64,000 bases of DNA from Aldrovandia affinis (GCA_029706075.1 JAINUG010000015.1:1318715-1382714); one strand, 5' to 3'; positions 32,771 to 46,190 are shown, numbered from the stretch's first letter. Numbers and translations: made by a program. Notes: generated from the sequence alone by a model not told the origin.

Positions 32771-33409
32771 TTACGAGAGAATGCAGCTATTGGTTTTCTT
32801 CATCGGTGGCTTTTTTCGGACTCCAGCGTTGTCTTTAGGAACGGTCTCTCTACGCCTCCGCAGCGCAGGGCTGAGACGGCTGGGCAGGTTCACCTGCTGC
32901 AATAGCTCCTTGAACACACCCAACACGTTCTCGCTGGTCTTTGCAGACGCCTCAACAAAGCTGGCGTTCCAATCCAGCTCAACAATTGGCATGATCTCGC
33001 CAGTGGCCACCAGTCTCTGGTTCTCCAGATCAACTTTATTGCCCACCACTGTGATGGGAGTGAACTTGTCACCCTTTAGTTCTAGGATCTCCTGTCGCAG
33101 CCTCTGCACCTCCTCGAATGACTCTGGGTCGTCAATAGAGTAGACCAAGGCGAAAGCATCACTGTTGCGGATGCACAGTTCTCTCATTGCCGGAAATGAG
33201 TAGCTGCCACTCGTGTCCATAATCTCGATACGGATTTTGGCTCCGTCAATATCATATTCGATGCTGTGCAGCTCCTCAACTGTACGCTTATACTTGTATT
33301 CAAAGCTGTCTTGCAGAAATCTCCGGATCAGCGCCGTCTTGCCAACCTCCGCCGCACCGAAGAACACTAGACGGACTGTGGTCTTCTCCTTCACTGCCAG
33401 AGATGACAT
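32771..33409 (-). CDS. Ras-dva-like small GTPase, intronless
   Basis: A 212-aa Ras-superfamily protein in a single exon. P-loop GAAEVGKT (18-25), switch I Thr43, DTSG (65-68) followed by FPAMRELCI, NKVD and SAK base-recognition motifs, and a C-terminal CILS box predicted to be farnesylated. The DTSG...FPAM form and the EEVQRLRQEI block place it near RASD/Rhes and the Ras-dva family. Its length, the short N-terminus and the basic tail fit Ras-dva best, a developmental GTPase described in Xenopus and fish and reported lost in placental mammals. Positions equal to Ras Gly12, Gly13 and Gln61 are Ala20, Glu21 and Ser69, so intrinsic GTP hydrolysis should be weak. A RASD-like paralogue is the alternative. 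The ATG at 33407-33409 is the first in frame. A TATA-like site lies about 255 bp upstream. Confidence 0.8.
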   Translation of the reverse strand: MSSLAVKEKTTVRLVFFGAAEVGKTALIRRFLQDSFEYKYKRTVEELHSIEYDIDGAKIRIEIMDTSGSYSFPAMRELCIRNSDAFALVYSIDDPESFEEVQRLRQEILELKGDKFTPITVVGNKVDLENQRLVATGEIMPIVELDWNASFVEASAKTSENVLGVFKELLQQVNLPSRLSPALRRRRETVPKDNAGVRKKPPMKKTNSCILS

Positions 33410-33665
33410 GACTGCGTTAAGATTCAGAAATTAGGACAATAGAGGCTACACCCCAAACTGTCTGACAACAGAAAATTCTTCTTCTTTCCACCTTTTTGGT
33501 GATTGAATATGAAAGAGCAAAGCAGAACGCCGTTTCTATGAAGTTCCCAAAAGCGTACTTTTTAGCAGCAAAGAACGCTCGTTAACTGCTCTCTGGTTGA
33601 CTCTGTTCTCTAAGCTTTTCTCAGTTTTGGTATCAGAAGTCTATTCTTCTGACACGAGCTACCGG

Positions 33666-33673
33666 TATTTATT
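33666..33673 (-). promoter_or_regulatory. TATA-like box upstream of the Ras-dva-like gene
   Basis: AATAAATA on the minus strand, about 255 bp before the start codon. The spacing allows a 5' UTR of about 230 nt. Confidence 0.35.
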
Positions 33674-34324
33674 CCCTGATGATCTGCGTCAGTTCCACCT
33701 GTGTCCAATGATAGAGCAGGGGCGTGTGTTAACGAAGCCCCTTAAAGCTCTTCTTCGGAAGAAGCTTGTTGATGCGCCTTTTAAAATAGATTTACAGCAT
33801 AGTAAGTAGTCTACAATGTCAAGCATATGTATTTAGTCAGATTCTATAATCATTTATTATAAACGTCATTCGTATTGGTTAATCTTATTGGCTTTGGCGC
33901 GTATTGATATGGGCCATGCTTTCCAAATACAGTATTTGTATGAGTTAGATTGGAAAACAACTATTTTCTGGTGGGTGTACAAACTCTTTCTCCCTCCTGT
34001 AAATTAGTTCTGTAACGTCTAATTTTACATGAGAAGTTTTTACATTTTAAGCATTTAGCAGACGTCTCTTATTATTTATTTGATTTGGTCGAGGGTCAAC
34101 TGTATTGCTTTTACATCGACAATAATATTTATTGCGTCGCGGCATGTCAGCGGCTTTCACGAAATAAACATTTATTCTTTTTACATATTTATTTTTATAG
34201 TATGTTTTTCAACGGAATCTCAGTACTGAATGTCATCTATCCATCAGTTAACCATCAAGCCCTAGTCTGTCAAATCACTTTGTCATGCTTGCACTTTAAA
34301 ACCACAGGGGGGAGCAGTTTAACT

Positions 34325-34545
34325 ACATGGGGGTGGCCAAGCCTGATCGTGGAGAGCCACAGGATCTGCTGATTTTCGTTGTTACTCAGCAATTAATTGA
34401 TCAATTAAAGTGGTTGCTTACAAAGTTAACTCGCCTCACTTGATTTCTGGGTTAAAATTGGTTGCTAATATTAGGGCGAAAACAAAAAACTATGTAGCCT
34501 GCGGCTCTCCATGACCAGGGTTGCCCCCCCCTGCCCTACATATGC
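34325..34545. mobile_element. Palindromic fold-back MITE
   Basis: The left arm GGTGGCCAAGCCTGATCGTG-GAGAGCCACAGG (from 34331) pairs with the right arm CCTGCGGCTCTCCATGACCA-GGGTTGCC (to 34530), with a middle rich in CAATTAATTGATCAATTAA. There is no coding capacity. Confidence 0.75.
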
Positions 34546-34549
34546 TGTC

Positions 34550-35780
34550 CATGTTTAACAATCACCCATTGACTCAGCATTAGCATTAGCTACATTCTTC
34601 ACACATTGATAAACCTGGAGTGTTGCTCTGCCAGTTAACCACTACCACTAGGCTTTCAACAGACACGTTGACAAATACAAACAATCAAGGGGGTTCCCCA
34701 CTGTTTACTTTATGGGGTTCATCCCCTAAATTCATGAGCTTGTCTCAAAGTTAAAAAAAAATCAAATTCTTAATGGAAATGTTTTTGAAATTAAATCCTT
34801 TACATATGTATTATTTTTTTTATTTATTTATGTATTGACATTGCACACTTTTAGCTGCCATTTACCATAAAAAGTAAATCAGTCTGTTCTCATTTCACTT
34901 TTCACATTTACCCTTATCTGCTTATACATTGATATGCAATAATGTCATATTATGGATAGTCCATGTTGCACACTCAGTCCACAGAGAAACATGACACATA
35001 TGTGTGACTTAGGTCAGGGCCTGAAAGATTGAGAGGCTGGGTGGTGATATGTTTTTGGTGAAAATGTGATAGTCATATGTTGCTTGCTCCTGAATGCATT
35101 TGTTTCTATCATATAGTCCTGACTGAACTATGCTTAGCTACTTATATTACTGATTTGTAGATATCTATGTGCAGATGGGGCCCTAGAAACTCGGTTAACA
35201 CTGAAGGCTAATCACCTGGGTGTCACAAAGCAGTGGTGGGAGTTGGATCTGATTGTGAACAGAGGACAAACAACTGTGAGGTGAGAAGGCTGTGAACGGA
35301 TTGGCTTGCTGTTTACCACTGTCATACACATCCCCCTGTACCAGAAATCCCTATCATATATTTAATTATGTTATGTATTTTTGTTGTTGTAAACTGTAAT
35401 ATGTTGTTCCAACCACCAAATGCTAATAATAAAGGCACTGAAAGAAATAGAATAAGACATATTAAAACAGATTACTATGGTTAAACTGTACTATAAATGT
35501 AATTCATTTATGTTTATTAGACAAAAGTAAATATACAGTATATTATATTAAAAAGAGTGCTCCCATGGTATTTCCCCTGTCTTTCTTTGGCAATAAAAGC
35601 TATCAATAAACATAAAAACATCTGTCTTTTAAGCCTATTTTCACCTAGGAAATAGTGTCCTACTGGATGGGTTATGATAAGGTTATGATATTCTTGAATA
35701 GCCTGATTGACAGACTGTCCCCCAATACTACTGGCTACTACAGGAGCTTGCACACATATTCACTCACTTTGAGAAGTGAA
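34550..35780. other. Intergenic, no gene seen
   Basis: AT-rich with no recognisable exon, repeat family or motif. Confidence 0.5.
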
Positions 35781-35784
35781 ATAA

Positions 35785-36105
35785 TTTGGTTCAAAACCCA
35801 ACTGTGCCAGACCGTCCCTGGCCGGGAGCCCTGATCAGGGGTGGCGTTTGGCTGTCTGCCCTAGGGGCAGCGGGGAGGGTGAGCCGGCATGAACTCACCG
35901 AGAAGTGCAAAGGGTGTCTCTAGAAGTAGGTGGGCGAGTTCTGTCTCGGAGGAGGTGGATCATCGCCGGCCTCGGGGAATTAGATTGACCCAGAGGATGG
36001 GCAGCGAGTTTGTGGGGGAATCAAAATAAATAAAGGGTATAATTGGCTACTGGGAGAAAGACGTAAAAAAAATGAAACAAATTTGAGAAAAAAAGAAAAG
36101 AAAAG
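35785..36105 (+). repeat. tRNA-derived SINE (family C variant), 5'-truncated
   Basis: GGTTCAAAACCCAACTGTGC B-box region, GGTGGCGTTTGGCTGTCTGC, GGAGGAGGTGGATCATCGCC, and an A-rich end. It is most like 24050-24440. Confidence 0.75.
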
Positions 36106-38480
36106 TGAAGTAATTCACATCAATATCACCCCAAAAAGAAGTTAAAAAAACAACTGGCTTACATTGTAATGCTTAGTTAAGGGTATCGCTGTTTTTTAGG
36201 CTAAACAACCTTATCATCGGATTTCTTATCAGTTCAATGTAAACCTATATGCTTATAAAACACAGGCAGGTAACAAGTGGAAATAATTTACACAAACTCA
36301 TAGCTTTCCTATTCCACTACATCACGTTTTGTGGAAATATTACCTGGTTATGTTTTGAAAGGGTACTCTAATTCTCAGAGCAAGTTAAGGTTATTTTCCA
36401 TGGCTTTTCACATGATTAACTAACCTTCGATTTCCTTACCAGCTCAAAATACATACCTTTAAATATATATCGGATTGTACAGAGGTTACACTCATATAGG
36501 TGGGAAGACAATTGCTTTCTTATCCAGAACAGCTTTCTGGAAAAAGGTATCATGATCCACCATTATATTACAGAATATCTAGACAAATGTTCAAGAGTAT
36601 ATTTAAATGACCCATGTTATGATGTCATGAAGTGGAGAAAAAAAGGTATTGAAATCTATAACATAAATTACAGCGAATCGACATTGAACACATTTCCCAA
36701 ACTTTCAGAGTATTGGTTTCATCCACTATTGCACAAATATGATTTTAAAAACTCTGGAATCAGGATTTTGACAGAAGTAACTCCTTTAAACCCGGCCAGG
36801 GACGCTTGCAGCACGCCTGCAGTACCCCCATGGACCCCCGGTTGAACATGACCCCCTGCTTTAAATTATTCTGTTTTGGAGACACATTTGAGAAACCTCA
36901 ATTGCTCTCAGTAAAGTTATTATGGTGAGCATTCTATTTATTTTCCAGACACGTTATCCAGGGGGATTTCAACAATACACCATATTCATTTGCACAACTG
37001 TGTTTTAACTGCAGCTGTGGAGGTAAAGCGCCATGAGAGTTATTTTCAGTAGTTATTACAGCCTTTCCAATTGTGCTAATTAGCTAAGCTAGCTTTAATG
37101 ATAATGTTGTGATTACAAAGAAACAGAACCCACGTGATGCTGTGACAAAGGCTCCATTCTATCCTGACAAACAAACTGTTGCTGCTTCCTTTGTCACTAT
37201 ACAATACAAAGGGGCTTAGTGCTTAAGTAGCACCCATCACAAAGAAACATGTGCCTGCACTGATGCATCTGTAGTGTCAGTGCCTTATCTCTCCTGCCAT
37301 GAAACGCTTGGTGTCCTCTGTTATGGCCAAGAGCACTGCTTCATTAGCGATGTTTAGTAGAAACCACCGTAGAATTAGTTTAGAAGACCCACTTTCCACC
37401 TTCAGGGATTTCCCTCTAAAATAAGATCATGCTGGTTCCTGAGGTAGGCATTTGTGAAGGCAAATAACCAAGTGTAAAAGATTGGTAAAAACACTTTTTT
37501 ATTTATATGTAGAGACAAGCTGTAAAGAGATATACCTTGTGTGTACTCCTTTGCATTCAGTTGTGGGCCCTGTTGTCATTCAAACATTGATAACAGAGAG
37601 TCATATCAAGCAGAGTGCAATGACTAGTGGAGTGTTTTTGATATGACACTGTGTGGGTGGTGACAGGCGTTTTACAACAGGAAGCGAAGAGCCAAGCCCA
37701 GTCAGAGAGCGGCCTTGTGTACTGTATGCAAACTCCCTCTTTTCTGAGGAATAATGTTTGAGGGTAGAACTGTTTACTGAAACATAATTCTGCACTTCCA
37801 AGGAAAGATGCTTCCTGTTCTACAATTACAGCAAGGTACATAAACCGAAAAATAGTCACGACAATTCGTTTTTTTATTACTGCAGTCTGTTACCACAGCC
37901 ACTGGTATGTTGAGTGGGTTTATGCGACTCACCCTTGTGTGCTTCTCTGTCTGAAAAGGATAACTGAAAAATATAGGGACAGATCTGGAAAAAACCTGCT
38001 AAAATGATTGACTTTAGTGCAAGGAAAAGATTACTTGAAAACTGCTAAGGGTGGAAGAGATATGCATGCAACAGTATTTTTGGAAGGTTTCTGTAATTCT
38101 TTGATCTCTGAATTGAAGTATGTTTGGTTACATTTTCAGGTACAAGGACCAATATCAGATACACAGAGAAGTGGCCATACCTTTGTATGTAGAATATATA
38201 TGTAAAATATAGAGGACACATGACACAAGGTTTGAGCCACCAACATAGATCCTCCATGGCTGTGAAATCTGCTTCAGGAATGTAGCCTAGCTCACACCGA
38301 TTATTTGTATCCAAAAATAAATCACCCAGACCATGGGAAGATGCAAGTTTAGTGAATTATCACCATTTCCACTACACGGTGAAACGGTGTGATATACATA
38401 TACAACACTTTGGTTATGTCACATGCTGACATGAAAATTGATTTTTATGCAGTTGCCTAACCATTGTCAAAATGGACAGA
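36106..38480. other. Intergenic, no gene seen
   Basis: AT-rich, with a small C-rich block (36786-36842) that may be a SINE remnant. The open frame 36552-36845 runs into it and shows no protein family. Confidence 0.45.
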
Positions 38481-38485
38481 AGTGG

Positions 38486-38870
38486 GCCTCCCGCCTGGTC
38501 TAGTGGTAAGAGCGTTCGACGCTAGCCACATCGACCGGGGTTAGATTCCACCGGTCGCACCAGTTTCGGCTCTGGCCGGGAGTGATGGCCCCTGGTGGGA
38601 GGGCTAAGAGCCAAAGGATCTCAAAATAAGCAACACGATGGAATTATTTGGGCATAGGGATAGGGATATGGAATGTTTGGGCAGTTTGTTGCATATATGA
38701 GTGGTCCTGTGTGTCAGTAGCAAGCTTCGGCTTAGGCAGGTGCTGGCTCAGAGGAGGCAGTACAGCGCTCACTACCGGCTGGACTACGGCAACGAGTTCT
38801 CATAAGAAAGAGGGGATAATTGTCACGAAAAAGAGAGGGGATACTATAATTGGATACTAACAGTGGTTAA
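38486..38870 (+). repeat. tRNA-derived SINE (family C), rearranged copy
   Basis: GGCCTCCCGCCTGGTCTAGT head and a GGTTAGATTCC B-box. The GC-rich middle is replaced by unrelated sequence before GAGGAGGCAGTACAGCGCTC and an A-rich end. Confidence 0.7.
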
Positions 38871-41460
38871 AAACAGGATACTAACAGTTCCACACTAAAA
38901 ACACCAAAAAATAACAAATAAGTTTAAAAAAATGGACAAAAGTAATATTATGGTGTGACTGAAAACCTAACAATGCTACATGACATGATTTCAGTCTCAA
39001 AAGAGACTTGAGGTAAACTACAGTACAGTACATTACAGGAGCAATTCAAATGTGAACAAAAATGAACAGCCCTGTGAAACATTACACATGGGGCTACTTT
39101 AATGGTTTGATTCTGAAATGTACCTAAGGACTGTGCTAAATAACTCTACAGTGGCATTGACATAAAAGTGAGTGCCATGTACCAGTGTCCAGATCCACCT
39201 TTCATAAGAGATGCGGTACTCAATGAGAGTGGAATGTTCTGTTCAGGTTTTGTTGATTCAGGTTTTCTGCGGTACACAATGTGCCTAAAGAGGAACCAAC
39301 TTAATAGCTTTATTTCCTCTTAACCACAAAGCAATATAATGAATTAGGTAGCAATAAGTAAGTAACTGTAATTTTTTTGCACTGGCTGCTGTAATACCGT
39401 TGCTAAGCAGGGCTTTGTCAAGGATTGGGCAAAGCATTCAAATGAGACTGTTGACATAAATATAATAATAAATGAGAAATATAAGAAAATAATGAAAACT
39501 ATGAATTCCAGCCTAATGTAGTATTATAGTCGATGCAGTCGATTATATTTCTCAAAATATAATCTACCCAAATTTCTACACAAATAGTTGATGCCGTCGA
39601 TTCACATTTTCTCTGTAGTTTGATATTCTTATGTGAATGTTATATATGTATTATTTTAATATTCTATCCACTTTTAAAGCCAACATTGGTGCGGTGTTAC
39701 TTTATTAGCTTTGTATCTACTATCTATAGACTATCTTTTATTTGATTACCAAAACTGCCAAATTTGAGAGGTCACAGTGAGATTTGACTCTCACTCAAGG
39801 GGGGAGGGGGCTGTTTTTCGTATAATATGTATGTTAGCACGGTCACATTTACAAAATCTTGGACATTTGGTAACCCTTAGCAGGTAAGCCTTACAGGGAA
39901 ACCGCATTTGCAATAAAATGCGTGAGACGCTATAGGTCTGGTGTCAAAGCGTGTAAAAAGTGAATTGTGTGAGACTCAAACTCAATGCATGAGAGTTGGC
40001 AACTCTGGATCAGTCCCTGTGATTAACATAACACTTGCAATGTATTCTTATCCAGTGTAAAAAGAAAAAGTAATGTAAATGTAATGTATGCGTACTTGAC
40101 GGCTTCTCGGTTAATGTTTGTTTGTACCCTGTGACTCATTTATTTTAAAAAATACAAAAAAGAACACCTTTTGCTGTTGATGTCACATTCTGGTATGTGC
40201 TGATAAAAGCTATCTATCGGTTTCCTGGCAGTTAGAGGCGGTAGCACTCAGCACAGGGGCAATGATAGGGTGATGAGAGACGAATTCAATAGAAGACAGT
40301 CACAAACTCGGGTAAACAGCGGTAGCACAGAGCCAGGCTCGTACATTTTCAGGAAAGGCTGTAAAATCAAGACAGGGGACGACATTTTTATTGTGCAACA
40401 CTGTACTACTGCTACTGCTACTGCTAATACGAATACGAATAATCACAGTACGTGGAATATTACGGTTCCGATTCAGAACAGTTAAGCATAATATACCTCT
40501 GAAAATAACCGCTAGCGCTTGATGTTTTTTAGATACAATCCAAGTGAACACAGGAGTGTAATTTGTGTCCATACTGTCAACATCGTCATGGTATCTGTTA
40601 GCTTTCCCTTTATACACAGTCCATGTGTGATTGTCCAAGGCTATGGCCATGTGCAGTTAGACGAATCATCACCTCATGCGTATTGTTCTGATTAGAGTAG
40701 CACAATGGATCATACTGTAAAAGCCCTAGTGTTAAGAAATAGATTTTATTCTTAACATACAGTACTTCCAGTTTTTTAATGTAGTCATGAAACCATGGTC
40801 TGCATGTGCCTCGTGTATTCTGAAATGAGAAATAAAACAACAATTAGGCTTTAGTTGCATACGGATGTTTATATAAAAATGCTGCATGCCTTTAACGAAT
40901 ACATGACTCGTTGTTTTCTGTTCTATTCCTAGACGTGACTCATTAACAACATTAATTAGCTATTAATTCATGAAACAAGCTCCATGCTGTGATGTTTGAG
41001 GTGAGGACCAATGATCCATATACTGTATAAAACATCAATATTAATGTTATTATCTATTATATATATATATTACACTACTTCCAATGATCTAAATGACATT
41101 ATTCTTCTGAAATAATTTCTGGCTTCGTTTCGATAGATTGTGTTTATGTCTGTGTGTGTGTTTTTTTCTGTTTTACTTTGATTTGTATCTAAGGTTACCA
41201 AAGCAGAAGTGCTCATAAGGACCCAACTATTTAATGAGCTGGGTTTCCAGGAAGTCTAAATGGAGGCAATGAGGTGAAAGAAAAGCACGCTGCATGTGCC
41301 ATGCTGCTAATGGCAGCTTCAGGTAAAAGACAGGCCCTTCATTATCAGCTCATCATCCAGCTATTCCAGCTTCCTGCTGTTTGCTATATCTAATTGTTTC
41401 TTGTCAACTTCACACATCCATTTCCAGACCAACTTTACATTGAATTCTTCATTGTAATTA
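38871..41460. other. Intergenic, no gene seen
   Basis: AT-rich. GTCGATGCAGTCGATTATAT near 39531 and an inverted-looking GTTGATGCCGTCGATTCAC near 39587 may be ends of a small hAT-type MITE. A short ACTGCT/ACGAAT repeat lies at 40402-40442. Confidence 0.4.
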
Positions 41461-41464
41461 TACA

Positions 41465-41622
41465 TAGAGCTGTATATTTCTTACATTTAAAACGAAAACA
41501 GAAATTTACTGAAGTAATTGAGATTAAGTACCTTACACATTAGTGGAATAGCTATACTCTACATGAGACTCAAACTCACTATTCCTCGACCTTAACCACT
41601 ACACTACACTGCCACCTATATT
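41465..41622 (-). repeat. tRNA-derived SINE (family D), reverse, decayed
   Basis: On the minus strand, TAGTGTAGTGGTTAAGGTCG (A-box region) and a decayed B box (GTTTGAGTCTCATG), then TTACTTCAGTAAATTTC. It is a weaker copy of the family at 5182-5398. Confidence 0.6.
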
Positions 41623-43685
41623 ACTGAGGAATGAAAATCTGAAAAAAGAAGAACCAGAACACCTTTGTACAGATTTTGCACACATTTTTCTAATTTTCCT
41701 TACTTTTTCCTGAAATGGGACGTTGGTGTTCAGTTAACTTTGGGCTTGTGTAAGATAGCATTGCTGCATTAACACAATGCTTTGTGTGAATCCCAAAGTT
41801 TGCCTGGGCACTGATCCTAAGGAAACAAGGAGAGTGCAGCTGTACCTGTAATGCATATGTGCGGGAAGTCGGGGTGCTGCAGGTCATCAACAGTTTTCTT
41901 ATATAGCTACTATAAGTATATCATATTTAAAATAAAGACAAAATGAGTGTGCGTCTGTGTCTGTGTGTCATAATAGATGTGAAACTGCGGGAGGTGCTGC
42001 ATGGAGCTTCAGGAGGTGCTGAACAGAAGTTTAAAAAAGTTCATGAGAAAAAAACATTTTATCGACCAATCACCTGATAGGCGTGCCAAAAACAAAATCT
42101 GTATCAACATAGCTAGCATTCCTCAATGAGTCATTGCGGGAGTTAGTGTCAAAATTGCACTTGAAATAGGTGAGTGCACTATTTTTGTCTCTTAAAAATC
42201 ATACTACCAAATGGTGATGTAAATTACTTTTACCAGGTTTTCAGTTTTTTCTGCTTTACTCATAAAACTAATTTCATCCAAAAATAGAAGCAATTTTATT
42301 GGTGATGCCTTTCAATGGTGTAACTTATATCAGCACCAACACCTTTTCACGTTCTTTTAAGCCAGGTTGGTTTGACAGGTGAAAGCAGGGCTGAATCTCC
42401 GCATAAGCCGACAAGGCCTGGGCCTAGGGCCCAAACATTGCATGGGGCCCAGAATTATGGGGAAAATATTAATATTGATATAATTTTTTTTATTATTATA
42501 TTTTAAAAATATATAGATATATATTATATATCCTTATTATTAGTAGTAGTAGGCTATTAGTAGTCATAAAAATAAATAGCGCAAATTAAATCATATCTCC
42601 AATCTAACGTTAAATCTAAGAACTCCATCTCCCAGAATGCCATGTCGGAGGGGAGTTGGGGGTTGGATTATGTCAAAGAAACCAACCATGTTCATTGCAA
42701 TGTCTGTATAAAAGCAGTGGAGAAAAAACTGGTTAGTGCACGTACTATTCAAAACAATGCTATTCAATCCCTGTTGTGTTATTATAACGTTATACTGTAT
42801 TTTTTTCATTTTGGATTTCAGCACCCCTAAGTCTAAATATATCCCGCATCTCTGCTGCAATGAATCTTAAATGCATGGAGGTGTTTAAATTCTCTTCTAG
42901 CTTGTGAGGACAATGTGTCCTCTATTAAGTGTATTGTGAAATAGCATAGAGGAAGTCTTTATCCTAATGAGGAAAGGTTTTATTTGTTTTCTTCTATCAT
43001 GAATCATCTGGACAAATGAAAAAATGTCCACTTACCACTGTGATAAAGTCACTGAATACTGGGACTAATTCCAGTGCAAATAAACACCTTTATTAAGGGG
43101 CTATTATCGATTTGGGAGGGGGACTGTAAATGACATCATGCTAGTTATTTCCCAGACCAATGTCTTACCCATGTGTCAGGAAGACAAGCTGTAAAACATG
43201 TTTTTTTTAAACTCTTTCCCGTAAATACACCTGAAGTATCTGCTGTTGCTATTTGTTCAGTGTAATGGTCATTGATATCAAGGTTGGACATGTGCATGCA
43301 GAATTATGTTTGACAGTAAAACAAGCAAATAGCCAGCAGAAACCCTGAGCACGTCACCAGTCCCACCTAGTAGAGCTCATTAGGCTAAATAATGCTAACT
43401 ATGTTCTGTCAATGTACCACACACAAAAAAGATTTTTCATTAATTTAATCATCAACGTGACATGAGTCAAAGTTTATGGATATGGTTGAATGAAAGTACC
43501 AAACATAGCATGGATTAACTAGTGTTAATGTTTAATGTCCACTTTTCAAAGGTAGGAAAATGCCCATGCAAATAGAAGGCTTGCACATACTGGCTTTAGT
43601 ATTAAGTAAATGTCATAGGCTACTTATCTAAGTCAATTAGCAAAATTCCCTCCTAATTTTAGTACATGTATCCCAGATTTATATG
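41623..43685. other. Intergenic, no gene; possible hAT end near 42386
   Basis: CAGGGCTGAATCTCCGCATA followed by GGCCTGGGCCTAGGGCCC (42386-42433) looks like one end of a hAT-type element, but I found no partner end. The rest is AT-rich and unannotated. Confidence 0.35.
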
Positions 43686-43687
43686 AT

Positions 43688-43935
43688 ACAAGTAACTACC
43701 AAAATAAAGGAAAAACTTAAGTAAATGAAGGGTTCTCGCAGCTCTGTTATGGTCTGAGGTGCATTTTCCTGCCATGGTTTAGGTCCACTCAACCCCTTAA
43801 AGAGCAAGGTAAATGGCAATAAATACAAAGCCATTCTGAGTGGCCAGACTTCATCCTATGGAAAAGCATTTCTATCCTGATGGGAGTGGTCTCCTCCAGG
43901 ATGACAATGCCCCCATCCACAGGGCATGAGTGTAT
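43688..43935 (+). mobile_element. Tc1-like transposase fragment
   Basis: The frame near the right end reads FYPDGSGLLQDDNAPIHRA, the block around the second catalytic Asp of a Tc1/IS630-type transposase. Both ends of the gene and the terminal repeats are mostly missing; a start like ACCAAAATAAAGGAAAAAC lies at 43697. Confidence 0.65.
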
Positions 43936-46190
43936 GCATAGATAACAAAATAACATGATGTTGCAATTAAGGGTTGTTTCTCCTTTATTGCAAATTTCAC
44001 CAATTACAACTTGTTATTAAATTCCAGCCTGTGAAGAGAAGGAATAACCTGAACCTGCACCTTTGATTTATAAACTTAAATCAAGTTATCTTCATGGAGA
44101 CAACACAAGTGTAGCTTCACATCAACTCATATTCATACAGTACACCTTCCATGACCCCTCCTTGTGCCATGACCTTTTAGCACGTGATATTTCAGATGCA
44201 CATACTGCACCACGCATGTCTCTTAGACATGCATCCATTCAGTAAATCTAGCACAGAGACCTTTAATCCTTTACATCCTGCAGTTGTGTTGTCTGTTCAT
44301 AGCTGTAATTCTAGACTTTGGCTGTACAATGGCACATTCTACATTTCTTTGTGTGTCTGCAGGAGATGTGGTATAAAAGCAGGTGAAAGGTGTGGGGGGT
44401 GTTTCAACATGTTCAACTTGAACAGAAATCAGAGCTTTTCTAGCTCCCTGACCTGAGCTTATGCTTTCAAAAAATAATTTGTCTTGGAGTAATGTGCCAT
44501 GCTGCAGCAGTGAATTGCTTCACTTATTCCCAAAGCCTAGGGGAGGCAAAAAGGCTGTGGGCTACCCTGCTTTTGCACTGCCTCCTAGCCCTGCTCTCCC
44601 TTTCCTTCTCTTTCCCTTGTCCCCTCCTGCTCTCTCGGTAGTGGGTTATGTTGTAATATTCACATTCAGGCCATTGGGCCAGAAGCACTGGAAGGTGACA
44701 GGGTTTCATGTGTCAGAGCCACAGATGGTAAAGGCTGGCGTCATGGGAGAACACAGGGCGTCGACACAGACCCTCAGCACGTCCACATTCATGGGCCGAG
44801 CTCATCTCTCTCTGTCCTAATGCATCATCGCCGTGTCCGCGTGGGGTCAGATAACCAGCTCGTCAATAGTCAAGTGAGTAGGCGTAAAAGTGCAGCCCTG
44901 CTCCTGCAGAACTCTAGACTAGACGAGAGGCTGCACCTATGATGTTATATTACAGTAAACATTTAGAGCAATATCCTAATATTATGGCATTCACATGGTG
45001 TATATTGAAACAACTGTTTCACGATTACCATGAAAATCTGTTGAGAGTTAGGAAGGGTAAGTGGGAGAAAATACATATTTTCAACCCCAGTTCTTTTACT
45101 GTTCTTCTCTCTGCTGTTCAGCAAAGGAAATGAAAGGCCCCCCCCCCTCTCTCAGTAAAACACATGTAGTCATCTCATTACATCATCATCATTACAATTT
45201 CTTTTTCTTTTTCGCAGAGCTGTAAGAGAAGCACTACACCACTAATATGACACTGTACAATCTATCAATATAATTGAAACATGTGAAACATGGGGGAGTC
45301 TCATTGCTTATTAGCAGGATAGTTTTCGTTAAGTTCTGTGCCCATTGGCTCTATAAGGTGCAGTGAAGGAATATTCCGGAGCCATGCAAAAGTACCAGAA
45401 GGACTTACAGACCAAATTCCAGGCCAGAAGTGAAAAGTGAACGTGATAACAAAGACAAAAATAAACATAAGTTTTAATGGAAACATAATGGACAACACCA
45501 AGTTTTATGAATGGCTCAAACCCCATATTAAAAACTATTCTGGCATGACATTTTTCCATTTTGATTAGATACAATTTAATGCACTTTTACATTGTATGCA
45601 GAAAGCATACTTTTTGGATTAATTATATAAGCAGTATTGACGTGTATACTGTGACTCTCAACACTCCACATTTTCCCAAGCTTATAATAACCCACCCTTA
45701 TGGTCAAACCCCCATCTTCTCTAATGGCATGGGAGTGAGCACAAAGTGTAAAGTGTCACACATGGTCACCCAAAGTGTCTGAAGACACAACAACCCTAAC
45801 ATTTCCAATGTATCATGAGTGTATAAGTAATTATTTAAACAGGCTTGCCCATCACTTACAAAAAAAGTGTTCATACGTGTAATGTTTCAGCCGACGTGGT
45901 TGCTGTTTTCGGCTTCTTTTTTTTTTTAAAGATTACTTGATTACAGTAGCACCATATGTACAGTAATACTCTTATGAAAGTAAAGGAAGTCATATTCCTA
46001 CAGACCAAGTTTATGCACTTTCACATTGTATAAACGAAGCCCACATTAGCGTTATTCTTGAGTGTTTCATCCTTACTGTCCAGATCCATGTTAACAGCAA
46101 AAACAAAATACAATGTCATATTCAAAGGAAGACCCTTAAAACTGGATGTAAAATAGACCTCAGAATGAATCTTCAGTATTTTTACACATT
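43936..46190. other. Intergenic, no gene; includes first copy of an 80-bp duplicated segment
   Basis: Mostly single-copy looking. A less AT-rich part lies at 44510-44900. The segment 45931-46008 recurs at 48370-48446 (see findings). Confidence 0.45.

Noticed and set aside
33100-33434. Antisense frame 33213-33434
   Set aside because: Shadow of the GTPase gene.
36552-36845. 97-codon plus-strand frame
   Set aside because: No family recognised; the C-terminal part is a C-rich block resembling SINE debris.
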